Below are positions 19,183 to 28,410 of a DNA stretch of 64,000 nucleotides, piece by piece. Made by a program: the position numbers and the translations under genes. The notes beneath the pieces were generated by a model, which was given only the letters and a program-made list of their open reading frames with translations, was not told where the DNA came from and made no database searches. The stretch is from Sphingobium bisphenolivorans (lineage in GTDB: Bacteria > Pseudomonadota > Alphaproteobacteria > Sphingomonadales > Sphingomonadaceae), in contig NZ_ASTG01000015.1 of the NCBI RefSeq assembly GCF_000412635.1, positions 46,018-110,017 on the forward strand. The letters run 5' to 3'. Position 1 is the first letter of the stretch. Each line of letters opens with the position of its first letter.

Positions 19183-20064
19183 ATGCGTAGATTGCCGCCC
19201 CTCACCGCCCTGGAGGCGTTTGTTCAGGTTGCCCGCCTGGGATCGGTCAAGGCAGCCGCCGAGGAACTCGCCCTTTCGACACCTGCGCTCAGCCGCCGCG
19301 TGCAGGCGCTGGAGCGGTTCATCGGCCGTCCGCTGTTCGACCGCAAGCATCAGGCGCTGGAAATCAACGCGGACGGGCAGCGCCTGCTCGACGACATCGC
19401 GCCGGCACTGGATTCGCTTAATCAGGCGCTGGAGAATATCCAGAGCGGCGGCAATCAGCTGCGGCTGCGCCTGGCGGTCATGCCGCTGTTCGCGACCCAA
19501 CGGCTCTTCCCCCATCTGGGCGCGCTGCGGCAGCGGCATCCGCAACTGCATATCGACATCGAAACCACCCCTTATGCCGTTGCCCGGCTGGGCGAAGGGC
19601 TGGACGCGGCGATCGTGCTCGCGAAGGATATCGATCCCGCGCTTTACGCTCATGAACTGGATCAGGACGAGGTTTATCTGATCGGGCGCAAAGCCCTCCT
19701 GGATGGGCCGCAAGGACTGACATCGCCCCAGGAGCTGGCGAACCACACCCTATTGCTCCACCGTGACATGGCGCTCTCCTTCGATGCGTGGAAGGAGGCG
19801 GTCGGCCTGCCCGACTTGCAGCCGCTGGCGATCGACAATTATGATTCAGGCCAGTTGATGCTGGAGGCTGCCGCTCAGGGCCTTGGCATCGCCGTCATGC
19901 ATGCGAGCCACTTCAACGAGTCAGGCGATTCCCGACTGGTTCGCCTGTTCCCCGATACGCGGGTAGAGAGCCCCTATCGCTATTATTTCGTCTGCCGCCC
20001 GCGCGCGCTGCAGACCCGGGCGGTCCGCATCTTCCGCGACTGGCTGATCTCCGCCGATATTTAG
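19183..20064 (+). CDS. LysR-family transcriptional regulator (GcvA-like)
   Basis: 293 residues. The N-terminal winged helix-turn-helix is typical: L-P-P-L-T-A-L-E-A-F, then a V-A-R-L-G-S-V-K-A-A-A-E-E-L helix and the recognition helix L-S-T-P-A-L-S-R-R-V-Q-A-L-E. The rest matches the effector-binding periplasmic-protein fold, including L-R-L-A-V-M-P-L-F-A-T and a Y-D-S-G-Q-L-M-L-E-A-A-A-Q-G-L-G-I-A segment of the GcvA subgroup. Divergent from cdc48 across about 330 bp; the target is unknown. Confidence 0.9.
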   Translation: MRRLPPLTALEAFVQVARLGSVKAAAEELALSTPALSRRVQALERFIGRPLFDRKHQALEINADGQRLLDDIAPALDSLNQALENIQSGGNQLRLRLAVMPLFATQRLFPHLGALRQRHPQLHIDIETTPYAVARLGEGLDAAIVLAKDIDPALYAHELDQDEVYLIGRKALLDGPQGLTSPQELANHTLLLHRDMALSFDAWKEAVGLPDLQPLAIDNYDSGQLMLEAAAQGLGIAVMHASHFNESGDSRLVRLFPDTRVESPYRYYFVCRPRALQTRAVRIFRDWLISADI

Positions 20065-20140
20065 AGGCTAAATTTCAGGAACTTCGTAAGTTTCGCCCGA
20101 GCGCCCTTAACCTTGTTCCGCCGCGTCCGTTCTAAGCGGC

Positions 20141-21310
20141 ATGACTGGGGCAACATCTTCCGCTGTGCATGGGCAAAAGGGCCTTACCGACCGACTGGCT
20201 CGCTGGGCCCGCGGCCTTTCGGGCAAGGGCGACGAGGACGAGGGGGCAGAGGAGCAGGCTTCGCCGCAACGCGCCCGAAGCGGGAGCGCAAGCAGCCGCG
20301 AGATCACGCGCCGGCGCAAGTTATATGAGGATATTGGCGATTTCCTCTTTGCCCATGATCTGGACCTTACCCCGCTGAATTTCGGGGTCGCCCACGACTA
20401 TCTGACCGGCGCGCAGATCGGCATGGAAAAGGCCATCAAGGCGGTGCTGGCGGAGCGCGGCCAGATCACCAACGGCTGGGTGGAGACGACCGTCGCCGAA
20501 CAGCGCAGCGATGAGATCACGCCCGACGCGCTTGCCTCCATGCTCGACAAGATCGAGGAAAATCTCTCCCAGTTCACCGGCCTGATGACCGAATCGCGCA
20601 ATTCCGCGAAGGATTATGGGGCCGCGCTACAGGAAGAGGTCAAGGTTCTTGCCGCCAGCGGCGACAATCAGCCGATCATGGCGCGCCTGGTCGCGCTGAC
20701 CCGCTCGATGGTCGAAAAGACGCGGCAGGTCGAAGGCCAGCTGCGGCAGAACCAGAAGCAGACTCAACTGCTCAAGTCCAATCTGGAAAGCGCGCGCCGC
20801 GCGGCCGAACATGACCACCTGACCGGTCTGCCCAATCGCCGCGCGTTCGAAAGCGTGCTGCGCGACGAGTTGGCGCTGGCGCAGCGGCAGGGAGAGGCTC
20901 TGGCGGTGGCCTTTTGCGACATCGACCATTTCAAGCTGATCAACGACGCTCATGGTCATGAGACGGGCGACCGCGTGCTGAAGTTCGTCGCCGGCCTGCT
21001 AGCGAAAGTCAGCAACGACCAATGCCACGTCGCCCGCCATGGCGGGGAAGAGTTCGTCATGCTGTTCCGCGGCAAGACCGCGCCCGAAGCCTGCGAGGCG
21101 GTCGACGGCGTCCGCCAGGATCTGGTGACGCGCAGCCTGGTCAACCGCACCAATGGCGAGCGGATGGAACGGGTGAGCTTTTCCGCAGGGGTCGCCAATG
21201 TTCTGGCCTATGAAGACCCGCGCGCGGCGCTGAAGGCCGCGGATCGCGCGCTTTACCTCGCCAAGGAACATGGCCGCAACCGCGTCTATCTGGCGGCGGA
21301 AAACGACTGA
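20141..21310 (+). CDS. Diguanylate cyclase (GGDEF domain, GGEEF variant)
   Basis: 389 residues. The GGDEF domain spans about 224-388 and begins with D-H-L-T-G-L-P-N-R-R-A-F; the active-site loop is G-G-E-E-F at 301-305, the common active variant. The substrate-binding D-I-D-H-F-K-L-I-N-D and the G-H-E-T-G-D-R segments are intact, so it probably makes cyclic di-GMP. The residues before the loop do not carry the R-x-x-D inhibitory site, suggesting lack of product feedback. The first 220 residues are soluble and helical, with coiled-coil-like Q/R/E content at 190-222, and no membrane segment. It could influence biofilm traits such as the curli-like fibres. Confidence 0.92.
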   Translation: MTGATSSAVHGQKGLTDRLARWARGLSGKGDEDEGAEEQASPQRARSGSASSREITRRRKLYEDIGDFLFAHDLDLTPLNFGVAHDYLTGAQIGMEKAIKAVLAERGQITNGWVETTVAEQRSDEITPDALASMLDKIEENLSQFTGLMTESRNSAKDYGAALQEEVKVLAASGDNQPIMARLVALTRSMVEKTRQVEGQLRQNQKQTQLLKSNLESARRAAEHDHLTGLPNRRAFESVLRDELALAQRQGEALAVAFCDIDHFKLINDAHGHETGDRVLKFVAGLLAKVSNDQCHVARHGGEEFVMLFRGKTAPEACEAVDGVRQDLVTRSLVNRTNGERMERVSFSAGVANVLAYEDPRAALKAADRALYLAKEHGRNRVYLAAEND

Positions 21311-21316
21311 GCGCGC

Positions 21317-21988
21317 TTAGAAATCCGGCTTTTCATAATGGGGCGGCGGGGTGATCACCTCCATCCGCTCCGAAAGCAGCGGGCGGAAGGACGGGCGTGA
21401 CTTGAAGCCGGCGTACCAGCGCTTCACCGTCTCATGCCCGGCCCAGTCGATGCCGCCGAGATAGTCTGCGACCGACAGATGCGCCGCGGCGGCGATGTCC
21501 GCCAGGCTGAGCGTGCCGCCCGCCATCCAGCTGCGATGGTCGAGCAGATAATCCATATAGTCCATATGGACATTGGCGCGCTTCATCGCCTCGCGCAGCA
21601 CGCGGGCGTCCGGCGGCGCGCGCTCGATCAGGCGCTTCTTCATGCGTTCATGCAACAGCGGCCCGACGACGTCACCGTAGAAATTCTGGTCGAAAAAGGC
21701 GGTGAGGCGCCGAACCTCCGCCCGTCCCGCCGCCGTTCCGGAAATCAGCGGAAATTTCTCGATCGTCTCCTCGAAAAACTCGCAGATCGCCTGGCTGTCG
21801 ATGAGGGTCACCCCCTTTTCCTCATCCACCATCACCGGCGTAGTTCCGGCGGGATTGAGGTCCAGAAAATCGTCGCGCATCTCCCACGGGGATTCGCGCA
21901 CCAGATCATAGCCGATGCCTTTTTCGCCGAGCAGCAGGCGGACCTTGCGGGAGAAAGGGCAGAGGGGAAATTGGAAAAGTTGCCACAT
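21317..21988 (-). CDS. Glutathione S-transferase family protein
   Basis: 223 residues, a normal GST length. The N-terminal thioredoxin-like domain starts F-Q-F-P-L-C-P-F-S-R-K-V-R, with Cys10/Ser13 at the glutathione-binding position, and contains N-P-A-G-T-T-P-V and the D-S-Q-A-I-C-E-F glutathione-contact motif. The helical C-terminal domain carries the folding motif S-L-A-D-I-A-A-A-A-H. It most resembles stringent-starvation/maleylacetoacetate-type GSTs; substrate unknown. Confidence 0.9.
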   Translation of the reverse strand: MWQLFQFPLCPFSRKVRLLLGEKGIGYDLVRESPWEMRDDFLDLNPAGTTPVMVDEEKGVTLIDSQAICEFFEETIEKFPLISGTAAGRAEVRRLTAFFDQNFYGDVVGPLLHERMKKRLIERAPPDARVLREAMKRANVHMDYMDYLLDHRSWMAGGTLSLADIAAAAHLSVADYLGGIDWAGHETVKRWYAGFKSRPSFRPLLSERMEVITPPPHYEKPDF

Positions 21989-22168
21989 ATTCCCCTCCTG
22001 TTAGGCCGGGCGGGGCTGCGCGGGAAGCGGCAAATGGCATAGCGCCGCTTATTGGCGGACAATATCGGCGGAAACTGTGGCCGCGCGACCTGATCCCGAC
22101 TTCCGATCCTTCCGGCGAAGCTCTAAAGCAGTCGTCAAACGAAGGTTTCGCAATAGAAAGGATGCCCG

Positions 22169-24112
22169 ATGTCTGACGATTTTTTCCCGATCCCTGCGGA
22201 GTGGGCAGCCTCCGCGCTGGTCGATCGGGATGGCCGGGCGGAAGACTATCAACGCTCGGTCGAGGAGCCCGAAACCTATTGGCTGGAGCGGGCCAAGCGG
22301 CTCGACTGGCTGAGCTTTCCGACGCGCACCAATGAGAGCAGCTTTGCGGAGGCTGACTTCGGCGTCAAATGGTTCGCGGACGGCGTGCTCAACGTCAGCG
22401 CAAACTGCATCGACCGGCATCTCGGGACGCGCGGCGACCAGACGGCGATCATCTGGGAACCGGACTCGCCCGATGCCGAACCCCGCCGCTTCACCTACGC
22501 CCAGGTGCATGAGGAGGTCTGCCGCTTCGCCAATGTGCTCAAGGGCGCGGGGGCGAAGAAGGGCGACCGCGTCACCGTCTATCTGCCGATGATCCCGGAG
22601 GCGGCTTTCGCCCTGCTCGCCTGCGCGCGGATCGGCGCGATCCACAGCGTCGTGTTCGGCGGCTTCTCGCCCGAGGCGCTCGCCGGCCGGATCATCGACT
22701 GCGATTCCACCTTGGTCATCACCGCCGATGAAGGCTGCCGCGCTGGCAAGAAGGTACCGCTCAAGGCGAATGTCGACGCCGCACTCAAGGAATGTCCGGG
22801 CGTGCGCAACGTCATTGTCGTTCAGGCGACCGGCGGTGCCATCGCCATGAAGGAGGGTCGCGACCTCTGGCTCCACGAGGAAGCGGCCAAGGTTTCCCCC
22901 GACTGCCCGGCCGAGCCGATGAGTGCGGAGGATCCGCTGTTCATCCTCTATACCTCCGGTTCGACCGGCAAGCCCAAGGGCGTACTGCACACGACCGGCG
23001 GCTATCTGCTTTGGGCATCCCTGACGCACGAACTCTGCTTCGATTATCGGCCGGGCGACATCTACTGGTGCGCCGCCGACATCGGCTGGGTCACGGGGCA
23101 CAGCTATATCGTCTATGGCCCACTGGCGAACGGCGCGACCACGCTGATGTACGAAGGCGTGCCCAATCATCCGAGCCCCAGCCGCATCTGGGAGGTGGTG
23201 GACCGGCATCAGGTCCAGACGCTCTTCACCGCACCCACGGCGCTTCGTGCGCTGATGAAGGAGGGCGACGCCTTCGTGACCCGCACCAGCCGCAAGTCGC
23301 TGCGCCTGCTGGGCACGGTGGGCGAGCCGATCAATCCGGAGGCTTGGCGCTGGTATCATCATGTCGTGGGCGAGGATCGCTGCCCGATCATCGACACCTG
23401 GTGGCAGACCGAAACGGGCGCGGCGATGATCGCGCCGATGCCGGGCGCCACGGACCTGAAGCCCGGCTCCGCCACGCTGCCGATGCCGGGCGTGGTGCCG
23501 CAGATCGTCGATAGCGAGGGCCATGTTCTGGAGGGCGCGGCCGAGGGCAATCTGGTGATCGCGCAGAGCTGGCCAGGGCAGATGCGCACCGTCTGGGGCG
23601 ATCATGAGCGCTTCTTCCAGACCTATTTCACCACCTTCCCCGGCAAATATACGACCGGCGATGGCGCCCGCCGCGATGCGGACGGCTATTATTGGATCAC
23701 CGGGCGCGTCGACGACGTGATCAACGTGTCCGGCCACCGCATGGGCACGGCCGAGGTCGAGAGCGCATTGGTGCTGCATGAGGCGGTTGCCGAAGCCGCC
23801 GTGGTCGGCATGCCCCACGACATCAAGGGACAGGGCATCTACGCCTATGTGACGCTCAACAGCGGCGAGGAGCCGAGCGACGAACTGCGCAAGACGCTGG
23901 TATCATGGGTGCGCAGCGAAATCGGGCCGATCGCAACCCCCGACGTCATCCAGTTCGCCCCCGGCCTGCCCAAGACCCGTTCGGGCAAGATCATGCGCCG
24001 CATCCTGCGCAAGATAGCCGAGGGCGAGGTTTCCGCTCAGGCGCTGGGCGATACCAGCACCTTGGCCGACCCGTCGGTGGTGGATAATCTGGTCGCCAAT
24101 CGTCAGGGTTAG
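22169..24112 (+). CDS. acs: Acetyl-CoA synthetase
   Basis: 647 residues, the usual length for AMP-forming Acs. It activates acetate to acetyl-CoA. Motifs: the adenylate P-loop [11 protein letters not shown] near residue 260-270, W-W-Q-T-E-T-G near 410, the T-G-D hinge region [13 protein letters not shown] near 505, and the regulatory/catalytic lysine in T-R-S-G-K-I-M-R-R near 606, normally a site of reversible acetylation. The start follows an AAAGGA site. A cytochrome b561 gene follows in the same direction. Confidence 0.97.
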   Translation: MSDDFFPIPAEWAASALVDRDGRAEDYQRSVEEPETYWLERAKRLDWLSFPTRTNESSFAEADFGVKWFADGVLNVSANCIDRHLGTRGDQTAIIWEPDSPDAEPRRFTYAQVHEEVCRFANVLKGAGAKKGDRVTVYLPMIPEAAFALLACARIGAIHSVVFGGFSPEALAGRIIDCDSTLVITADEGCRAGKKVPLKANVDAALKECPGVRNVIVVQATGGAIAMKEGRDLWLHEEAAKVSPDCPAEPMSAEDPLFILYTSGSTGKPKGVLHTTGGYLLWASLTHELCFDYRPGDIYWCAADIGWVTGHSYIVYGPLANGATTLMYEGVPNHPSPSRIWEVVDRHQVQTLFTAPTALRALMKEGDAFVTRTSRKSLRLLGTVGEPINPEAWRWYHHVVGEDRCPIIDTWWQTETGAAMIAPMPGATDLKPGSATLPMPGVVPQIVDSEGHVLEGAAEGNLVIAQSWPGQMRTVWGDHERFFQTYFTTFPGKYTTGDGARRDADGYYWITGRVDDVINVSGHRMGTAEVESALVLHEAVAEAAVVGMPHDIKGQGIYAYVTLNSGEEPSDELRKTLVSWVRSEIGPIATPDVIQFAPGLPKTRSGKIMRRILRKIAEGEVSAQALGDTSTLADPSVVDNLVANRQG

Positions 24113-24137
24113 GGGGCCGCTGGATCAGGAGAAGCCC

Positions 24138-24653
24138 CTGGAAAGATACAGTCTCGTCGCGCGCACGCTGCACTGGATCATGGCGATCCTGATCCTCTTC
24201 AATCTCTGGCTGGGGCTCGGGCATGATTCTCTGCCCAGGGACTGGCAGGTCATGCCGGTGCACAAGTCGGTGGGCTTGACGGTCCTTGTGCTTGCCCTCC
24301 TCCGCCTGATCTGGCGGCTGACGCATCGGCCGACCCCGCTGCCCGGTGGGCTGCCGGCAGGGGAGAGTGCGGCCGCGAAGCTCACCCATTATATTTTCTA
24401 CGCCTTCATGCTGCTGGTGCCGCTCAGCGGATGGATCATGACTTCGGCAGGCAACCGGCCGCTGAACTGGTTCTTCCTGTTCGATGTCCCGAAGTTCGCC
24501 GTGTCAAAGGGCGACGCCATCGTCGGCATTTCCAGCGAGGTCCATGAGTTGCTGGGCTATGCGTGGATCGCACTGCTCGTGCTCCATGTCGGGGCGGCGC
24601 TGCGCCATCACATCATCCTCAAGGATGATGTGCTGCGGCGGATGCTGGGGTAG
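24138..24653 (+). CDS. Cytochrome b561, apparently with a CTG start
   Basis: 171 residues if read from CTG at 24138. Four transmembrane helices and the four b-heme histidines are present: H12 (T-L-H-W), H42 (M-P-V-H-K-S-V-G), H136 (S-E-V-H-E-L-L-G) and H150 (L-V-L-H-V-G-A-A-L), spaced as in E. coli CybB. The first ATG in frame (24180) comes after His12 and would lose a ligand and most of helix 1. Between the in-frame stop at 24015 and 24180 there is no ATG, GTG or TTG. CTG 24138 has AGGAG (24127-24131) 6 nt upstream. CTG 24120 is a weaker alternative. It likely moves electrons from the quinone pool. Confidence 0.8.
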   Translation: MERYSLVARTLHWIMAILILFNLWLGLGHDSLPRDWQVMPVHKSVGLTVLVLALLRLIWRLTHRPTPLPGGLPAGESAAAKLTHYIFYAFMLLVPLSGWIMTSAGNRPLNWFFLFDVPKFAVSKGDAIVGISSEVHELLGYAWIALLVLHVGAALRHHIILKDDVLRRMLG

Positions 24654-24686
24654 ATGACCGACTGATCGTTATGGACCCTTTCGCTT

Positions 24687-24744
24687 GAGGGAGAGGAACG
24701 TGAAGACTTGGCAGCTTGCTGCCTTAGTCGTAGCTGAGTGAGGG
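24687..24744. repeat. Dispersed CCCTCAC-hairpin-CCCTCTCCC repeat, copy 2 (inverted)
   Basis: Opposite orientation to 10501-10559: GAGGGAGAGG, a perfect hairpin GGCAGC-TT-GCTGCC (24710-24723), then GTGAGGG. The rest of 24654-24845 shows no gene. Confidence 0.5.
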
Positions 24745-24845
24745 CCGGCGATCCAACGGATTGCGCGGGCATCTAGCCCGTTTCCAGCAATGCCACTTCG
24801 CCTTCCACGGGAAAAGGAACGCCCTGGCCCATCGCCAGCGACAAA

Positions 24846-26054
24846 CTACACCATCTCGCCGGTCAGCAGCTTCGGCAGCGCGCCTGACTGGCCGCGCGCT
24901 TCGGCCATGAAGCGGTCCTTTAGCAGCGAGGTGCGTTGGACCGCCGCCAGCCCGGCCCGACGGACAAGGGAAGGAATGCGGCCGGGCACGTCGAACAGGC
25001 GGACAAGGCCGTCCATCGCCACGCTGGTCATCATCGCGTCCAGCCCGCGCCAGCGCTGGTAACGCGCCAGCAGTTGCGCGTCGCCGGGGTCAAGGCCAAG
25101 GCGCATGCCCTCGACCAGCACCTCCACGAGCGCAGCGACGTCGCGGAAGCCGAGATTGAGCCCTTGCCCCGCGATCGGATGGATCGCATGCGCGCTGTCG
25201 CCCACCAGCGCAAGCCGCGTGTCGGTGATGCGGGCAGCATGGTGGAAGCCCAGCGGATAGCTGGAGCGGGGACCGGCCAGCTTGATCTCGCCAAGGAAGC
25301 CGCCCATGCGCTTCTGCGCTTCGGCAAGCCAGGCGCGTTCGGAAAGCTTGAGCATGGCGGGCGCCTGCTCCGTCGGCACCGTCCACACGATCGCCGAGCG
25401 GGTTCCCGGCAGCATCGGCAACAGCGCGAAAGGCCCGCCGGGATAGAAAATCTCATAGGCCGTGTTGGCATGTGGCACTTCATGGTCGATGGCGGTGACC
25501 ATCGCGACATGCTTGTAGTTCCAGCGGGTGGTGCGGATGCTCGCCGCTTCACGCGTCGGACTGTTGCGGCCCTCGGCGGCAACCAGCAGCGCGCCGCTGA
25601 CGCTTTCGCCGCTCTCCAGCTTCAGCGTGATGCCATCGGCATGACGATCGACATGGGTCGCACGGTCGGGTTGGAACCGCGTGAGGTTTACTGCCCGCTC
25701 GGCTGCCTGCGCCAAGGCGACACGCAGGTCGCGATTGGGGAACATGATCCCCATAACGCCGTCATCCTCGTCCGGCGCGAAATCCAGCGCACCGGGCTCC
25801 AGGCCGTCGCTGACCCAGATACGGTCGATCCGGCATCCCTTGCCCTCCAGGAACTCGGTCACGCCGATGGTGGAGAGCATGGCATGGCTGGTCGAGCTGA
25901 TCGCCGACACGCGGCCGTCGAAGCCGGCTGCGGTGGTATCGACAGGGTTTGCCGGGTCGATGACGGCGCAGCGCACGCCATGACCGGAAAGCGCTATGCC
26001 AAGGGTCAGGCCCACCAGGCCACCACCCAGAATGACGACATCAAAGCGTTGCAT
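24846..26054 (-). CDS. UbiH/COQ6-family FAD-dependent hydroxylase (ubiquinone biosynthesis)
   Basis: 402 residues from the ATG at 26054, just before the dinucleotide-binding motif V-I-L-G-G-G-L-V-G-L-T-L-G. The second FAD motif L-V-G-D-S-A-H-A-I-H-P-I-A-G-Q-G-L-N is diagnostic of the UbiH/UbiF/UbiL/VisC/COQ6 family of aromatic-ring monooxygenases, which hydroxylate the ubiquinone ring. Which carbon it hydroxylates cannot be told from sequence alone. Confidence 0.92.
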   Translation of the reverse strand: MQRFDVVILGGGLVGLTLGIALSGHGVRCAVIDPANPVDTTAAGFDGRVSAISSTSHAMLSTIGVTEFLEGKGCRIDRIWVSDGLEPGALDFAPDEDDGVMGIMFPNRDLRVALAQAAERAVNLTRFQPDRATHVDRHADGITLKLESGESVSGALLVAAEGRNSPTREAASIRTTRWNYKHVAMVTAIDHEVPHANTAYEIFYPGGPFALLPMLPGTRSAIVWTVPTEQAPAMLKLSERAWLAEAQKRMGGFLGEIKLAGPRSSYPLGFHHAARITDTRLALVGDSAHAIHPIAGQGLNLGFRDVAALVEVLVEGMRLGLDPGDAQLLARYQRWRGLDAMMTSVAMDGLVRLFDVPGRIPSLVRRAGLAAVQRTSLLKDRFMAEARGQSGALPKLLTGEMV

Positions 26055-26113
26055 GCGGCTGGTTCTAGGCGGTTGGGAGGGGATTGGGAAGGGTGGCCCG
26101 CCGCATAGATTTC

Positions 26114-26139
26114 CGTGCTCCTGCTTTCGCGGGAGCACG
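26114..26139. repeat. Dispersed hairpin repeat (GTGCTCCTGC-TTTC-GCAGGAGCAC family), copy 1
   Basis: CGTGCTCCTGC and GCGGGAGCACG form an 11-bp stem with one G-T pair and a TTTC loop, between ubiH-like and ilvE genes that run in the same direction. Related copies are at 43999-44012 (short) and 58813-58832. Confidence 0.7.
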
Positions 26140-26148
26140 CTGTCCAGC

Positions 26149-27240
26149 TTAGAGCCGGCGGACCCAATTTGCCGGGTCTTCGACGCTGCCGCGCTGGATG
26201 CCGGTCAGGTCGGCGCGCAGCGCTTCGGTGACGATGCCGCCATCGCCATCGCCGATGGTGAAATCGCCATCCACGCTCTTCACCGTGCCGATCGCGGTAA
26301 CGACCGCCGCCGTGCCGCAGGCGAAGGCTTCGCGCAGCTTGCCGCTGGCCGCATCAGCGCGCCACTGGGCGAAGCTATAGGGCTCCTCCCGCACTTCATG
26401 GCCCTTGGCGCGGGCGAGCGAGATAATGCTGTCGCGGGTGATCCCCGGCAGGATGGTGCCGGAGAGCGGCGGGGTCACAATCGATCCGTCATCCATGACG
26501 AAGAAGACATTCATGCCGCCAAGTTCCTCGACCCATTTATTCTCGGCGGCGTCGAGGAAGACGACCTGATCGCAGCCATGCTGGATTGCCTCCTTTTGCG
26601 CGACCAGCGAGGCCGCGTAGTTGCCGCCGCACTTCGCCGCACCCGTGCCGCCGCGCGCGGCGCGGGTGAAATGTTCGGACACCCAGAGGGTAACCGCGTT
26701 CTTTCCGCCCTTGAAATAGGCGCCGACGGGCGAAGCGATGACGCAGAAAATATATTCGTCCGCAGGGCGCACGCCCAGGAACGTCTCGCTCGCGAACATG
26801 AAGGGTCGCAGATAGAGGCTGCCCTCCCCGCCCGGAATCCAGTCGGCGTCGATCTTCACCAGCTCCTCGACTGCTTCCATGAAGACGTCTTCCGGCAAGG
26901 CGGGCATCGCCATGCGCTCGGCCGAATCGGCGAAGCGGCGGGCGTTCTCCTCCGGCCGGAACATGGCAATGCTGCCATCCTCCAGGCGATAGGCCTTCAT
27001 GCCCTCGAAGATTTCCTGCGCATAATGCAGCACCGCGCAGGCGGGATCGAGCTGGAACGGCTTACGCGGGCCGACGCTGTGGCTGTGCCACCCCTGCCCC
27101 TCGGTATAACGGATCGTCACCATATGGTCGGTGAAGAGCTTTCCAAAGCCTGGGTCGGTCAGCAATACCGCGCGCTGGTCAACCGATACAGCCTCGCTGT
27201 TGCGGGTGACGGTGAAGCGCGATGTCTGCCGGACGTCCAT
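26149..27240 (-). CDS. ilvE: Branched-chain amino acid aminotransferase
   Basis: 363 residues from the ATG at 27240, preceded by AGGAG; the very long open frame beyond is only antisense to the neighbour. IlvE transfers the amino group between glutamate and the leucine, isoleucine or valine keto acids using pyridoxal phosphate. Motifs: L-H-Y-A-Q-E-I-F-E-G-M-K-A-Y, Y-L-R-P-F-M-F-A, the lysine region G-A-A-K-C-G-G-N-Y-A near residue 200, and E-L-G-G-M-N-V-F-F. This is the longer bacterial IlvE subgroup also seen in actinobacteria and eukaryotes. Confidence 0.95.
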   Translation of the reverse strand: MDVRQTSRFTVTRNSEAVSVDQRAVLLTDPGFGKLFTDHMVTIRYTEGQGWHSHSVGPRKPFQLDPACAVLHYAQEIFEGMKAYRLEDGSIAMFRPEENARRFADSAERMAMPALPEDVFMEAVEELVKIDADWIPGGEGSLYLRPFMFASETFLGVRPADEYIFCVIASPVGAYFKGGKNAVTLWVSEHFTRAARGGTGAAKCGGNYAASLVAQKEAIQHGCDQVVFLDAAENKWVEELGGMNVFFVMDDGSIVTPPLSGTILPGITRDSIISLARAKGHEVREEPYSFAQWRADAASGKLREAFACGTAAVVTAIGTVKSVDGDFTIGDGDGGIVTEALRADLTGIQRGSVEDPANWVRRL

Positions 27241-27302
27241 GATGAAAGCTCCTATGGGTTGGACGGGGCCGCCTATGTCACAGATGGCGGCACGAAACAA
27301 TC

Positions 27303-27319
27303 GGTCAATATTACTGACC
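27303..27319. promoter_or_regulatory. Possible operator between ilvE and the aldolase gene
   Basis: GGTCA (27303-27307) and TGACC (27315-27319) form an inverted repeat separated by an A/T-rich 7-base centre. It is centred in the 153-bp divergent region between two amino-acid genes. The binding protein is unknown. Confidence 0.3.
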
Positions 27320-27393
27320 CATATTGTGCGCCATGGCCGATCCTGCACGACTGGCATCTTGGCCCTGCCATCCGCCGACGTTATTGGCGAGCG

Positions 27394-28410
27394 ATGCATT
27401 TCTTCTCGGACAATTCGACGCCTGTCTGCCCAGAGGTCATGGCGGCCATCGCGGCTGCGGATCAGGCGGATCATGGCTATGATGGCGACCGCTGGAGTGC
27501 GCGGCTGAACGGCGCCTTTTCCGATCTGTTCGGCATGCAGGTTCACGCGATGTGGATCGCAACCGGAACGGCCGCGAACAGCATCGCGCTGGCCTGCCTC
27601 TGCCCGCCCTATGGCGGCATCATGTGCCATGACGAAGCGCATGTCGTCGTCGACGAATGCGGTGCGCCGAGCTTCTACACCCATGGCGCGAGCCTGATGG
27701 CGCTGCCCGGCGAGGGGGCGAAACTGTCGCCCGGCACCGTCGTCGAGCGGCTGAAGGGGATACGTCCCGACGTGCATCAGGTCCCCGCGCGCGCCATCAG
27801 CATCACCCAGGCGAGCGAATATGGCCTCGTCTATACGCCCGATGAGGTGGCCGCACTGGGGATGGTGGCGCAGGAACATGGGCTCGGCTTCCATATGGAC
27901 GGCGCGCGATTTGCCAATGCGGTGGCCTTTCTTGGCTGCCATCCGGGCGACGTTACATGGCGGGCAGGCGTCGACATCCTCTCCTTCGGCTGCGTCAAGA
28001 ATGGCGGGATGATCGGTGAAGCGCTCGTCTTCTTCGGTGACCAGGCGCAGGCGCGAGCGGCCGAGGGGGCGCGCTGGCGCAAACGGTCGGGCCACCTCTT
28101 CTCCAAGGGCCGCTACCTGGCGGCGCAATTGCTCGCGATGGTGGAGGGCGATCTGTGGCTGCGCAACGCGCGCGCGGCCAATTCGGCGGCACAGGCTCTG
28201 GCGGGGGGCGCGGCAGGGCGGCTGCTCCATCCCGTGGAGGCCAACGAGCTGTTCATCCGGTTGACGGCACAGGAAGCCGCGCAGCTGCGGGCCCAAGGCT
28301 TCGATTTCTACGATTGGGGCGACGGCGCGGCGCGGCTCGTCACCAACTGGTCGCACGACGCCGCCAGCGTGCAGCCGCTTGCCGACGCTCTGGCGGCGTT
28401 GCCGGCATGA
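27394..28410 (+). CDS. Low-specificity threonine aldolase / beta-eliminating lyase family protein
   Basis: 338 residues from ATG 27394. It is a PLP fold-type I enzyme: F-F-S-D-N-S-T-P at the N-terminus, H-D-E-A-H-V-V-V-D-E-C-G-A-P substrate region, H-M-D-G-A-R-F-A-N-A aspartate that binds the PLP ring, and G-C-V-K-N-G-G with the Schiff-base lysine. This matches L-threonine aldolases that cleave threonine or allo-threonine to glycine and acetaldehyde. The next gene, a DMT exporter, overlaps its stop codon, so the pair is coupled. Confidence 0.88.
   Translation: MHFFSDNSTPVCPEVMAAIAAADQADHGYDGDRWSARLNGAFSDLFGMQVHAMWIATGTAANSIALACLCPPYGGIMCHDEAHVVVDECGAPSFYTHGASLMALPGEGAKLSPGTVVERLKGIRPDVHQVPARAISITQASEYGLVYTPDEVAALGMVAQEHGLGFHMDGARFANAVAFLGCHPGDVTWRAGVDILSFGCVKNGGMIGEALVFFGDQAQARAAEGARWRKRSGHLFSKGRYLAAQLLAMVEGDLWLRNARAANSAAQALAGGAAGRLLHPVEANELFIRLTAQEAAQLRAQGFDFYDWGDGAARLVTNWSHDAASVQPLADALAALPA

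Noticed and set aside
18981..19205. 74-codon minus-strand frame ending at the orphan terminator
   Set aside because: Weak start, odd composition, and it overlaps the lysR start; a non-coding RNA explains the terminator better.
27241..28356. Extension of ilvE to a 735-codon protein
   Set aside because: The extra part is antisense to the threonine-aldolase gene; a good ribosome site and the family N-terminus set the start at 27240.
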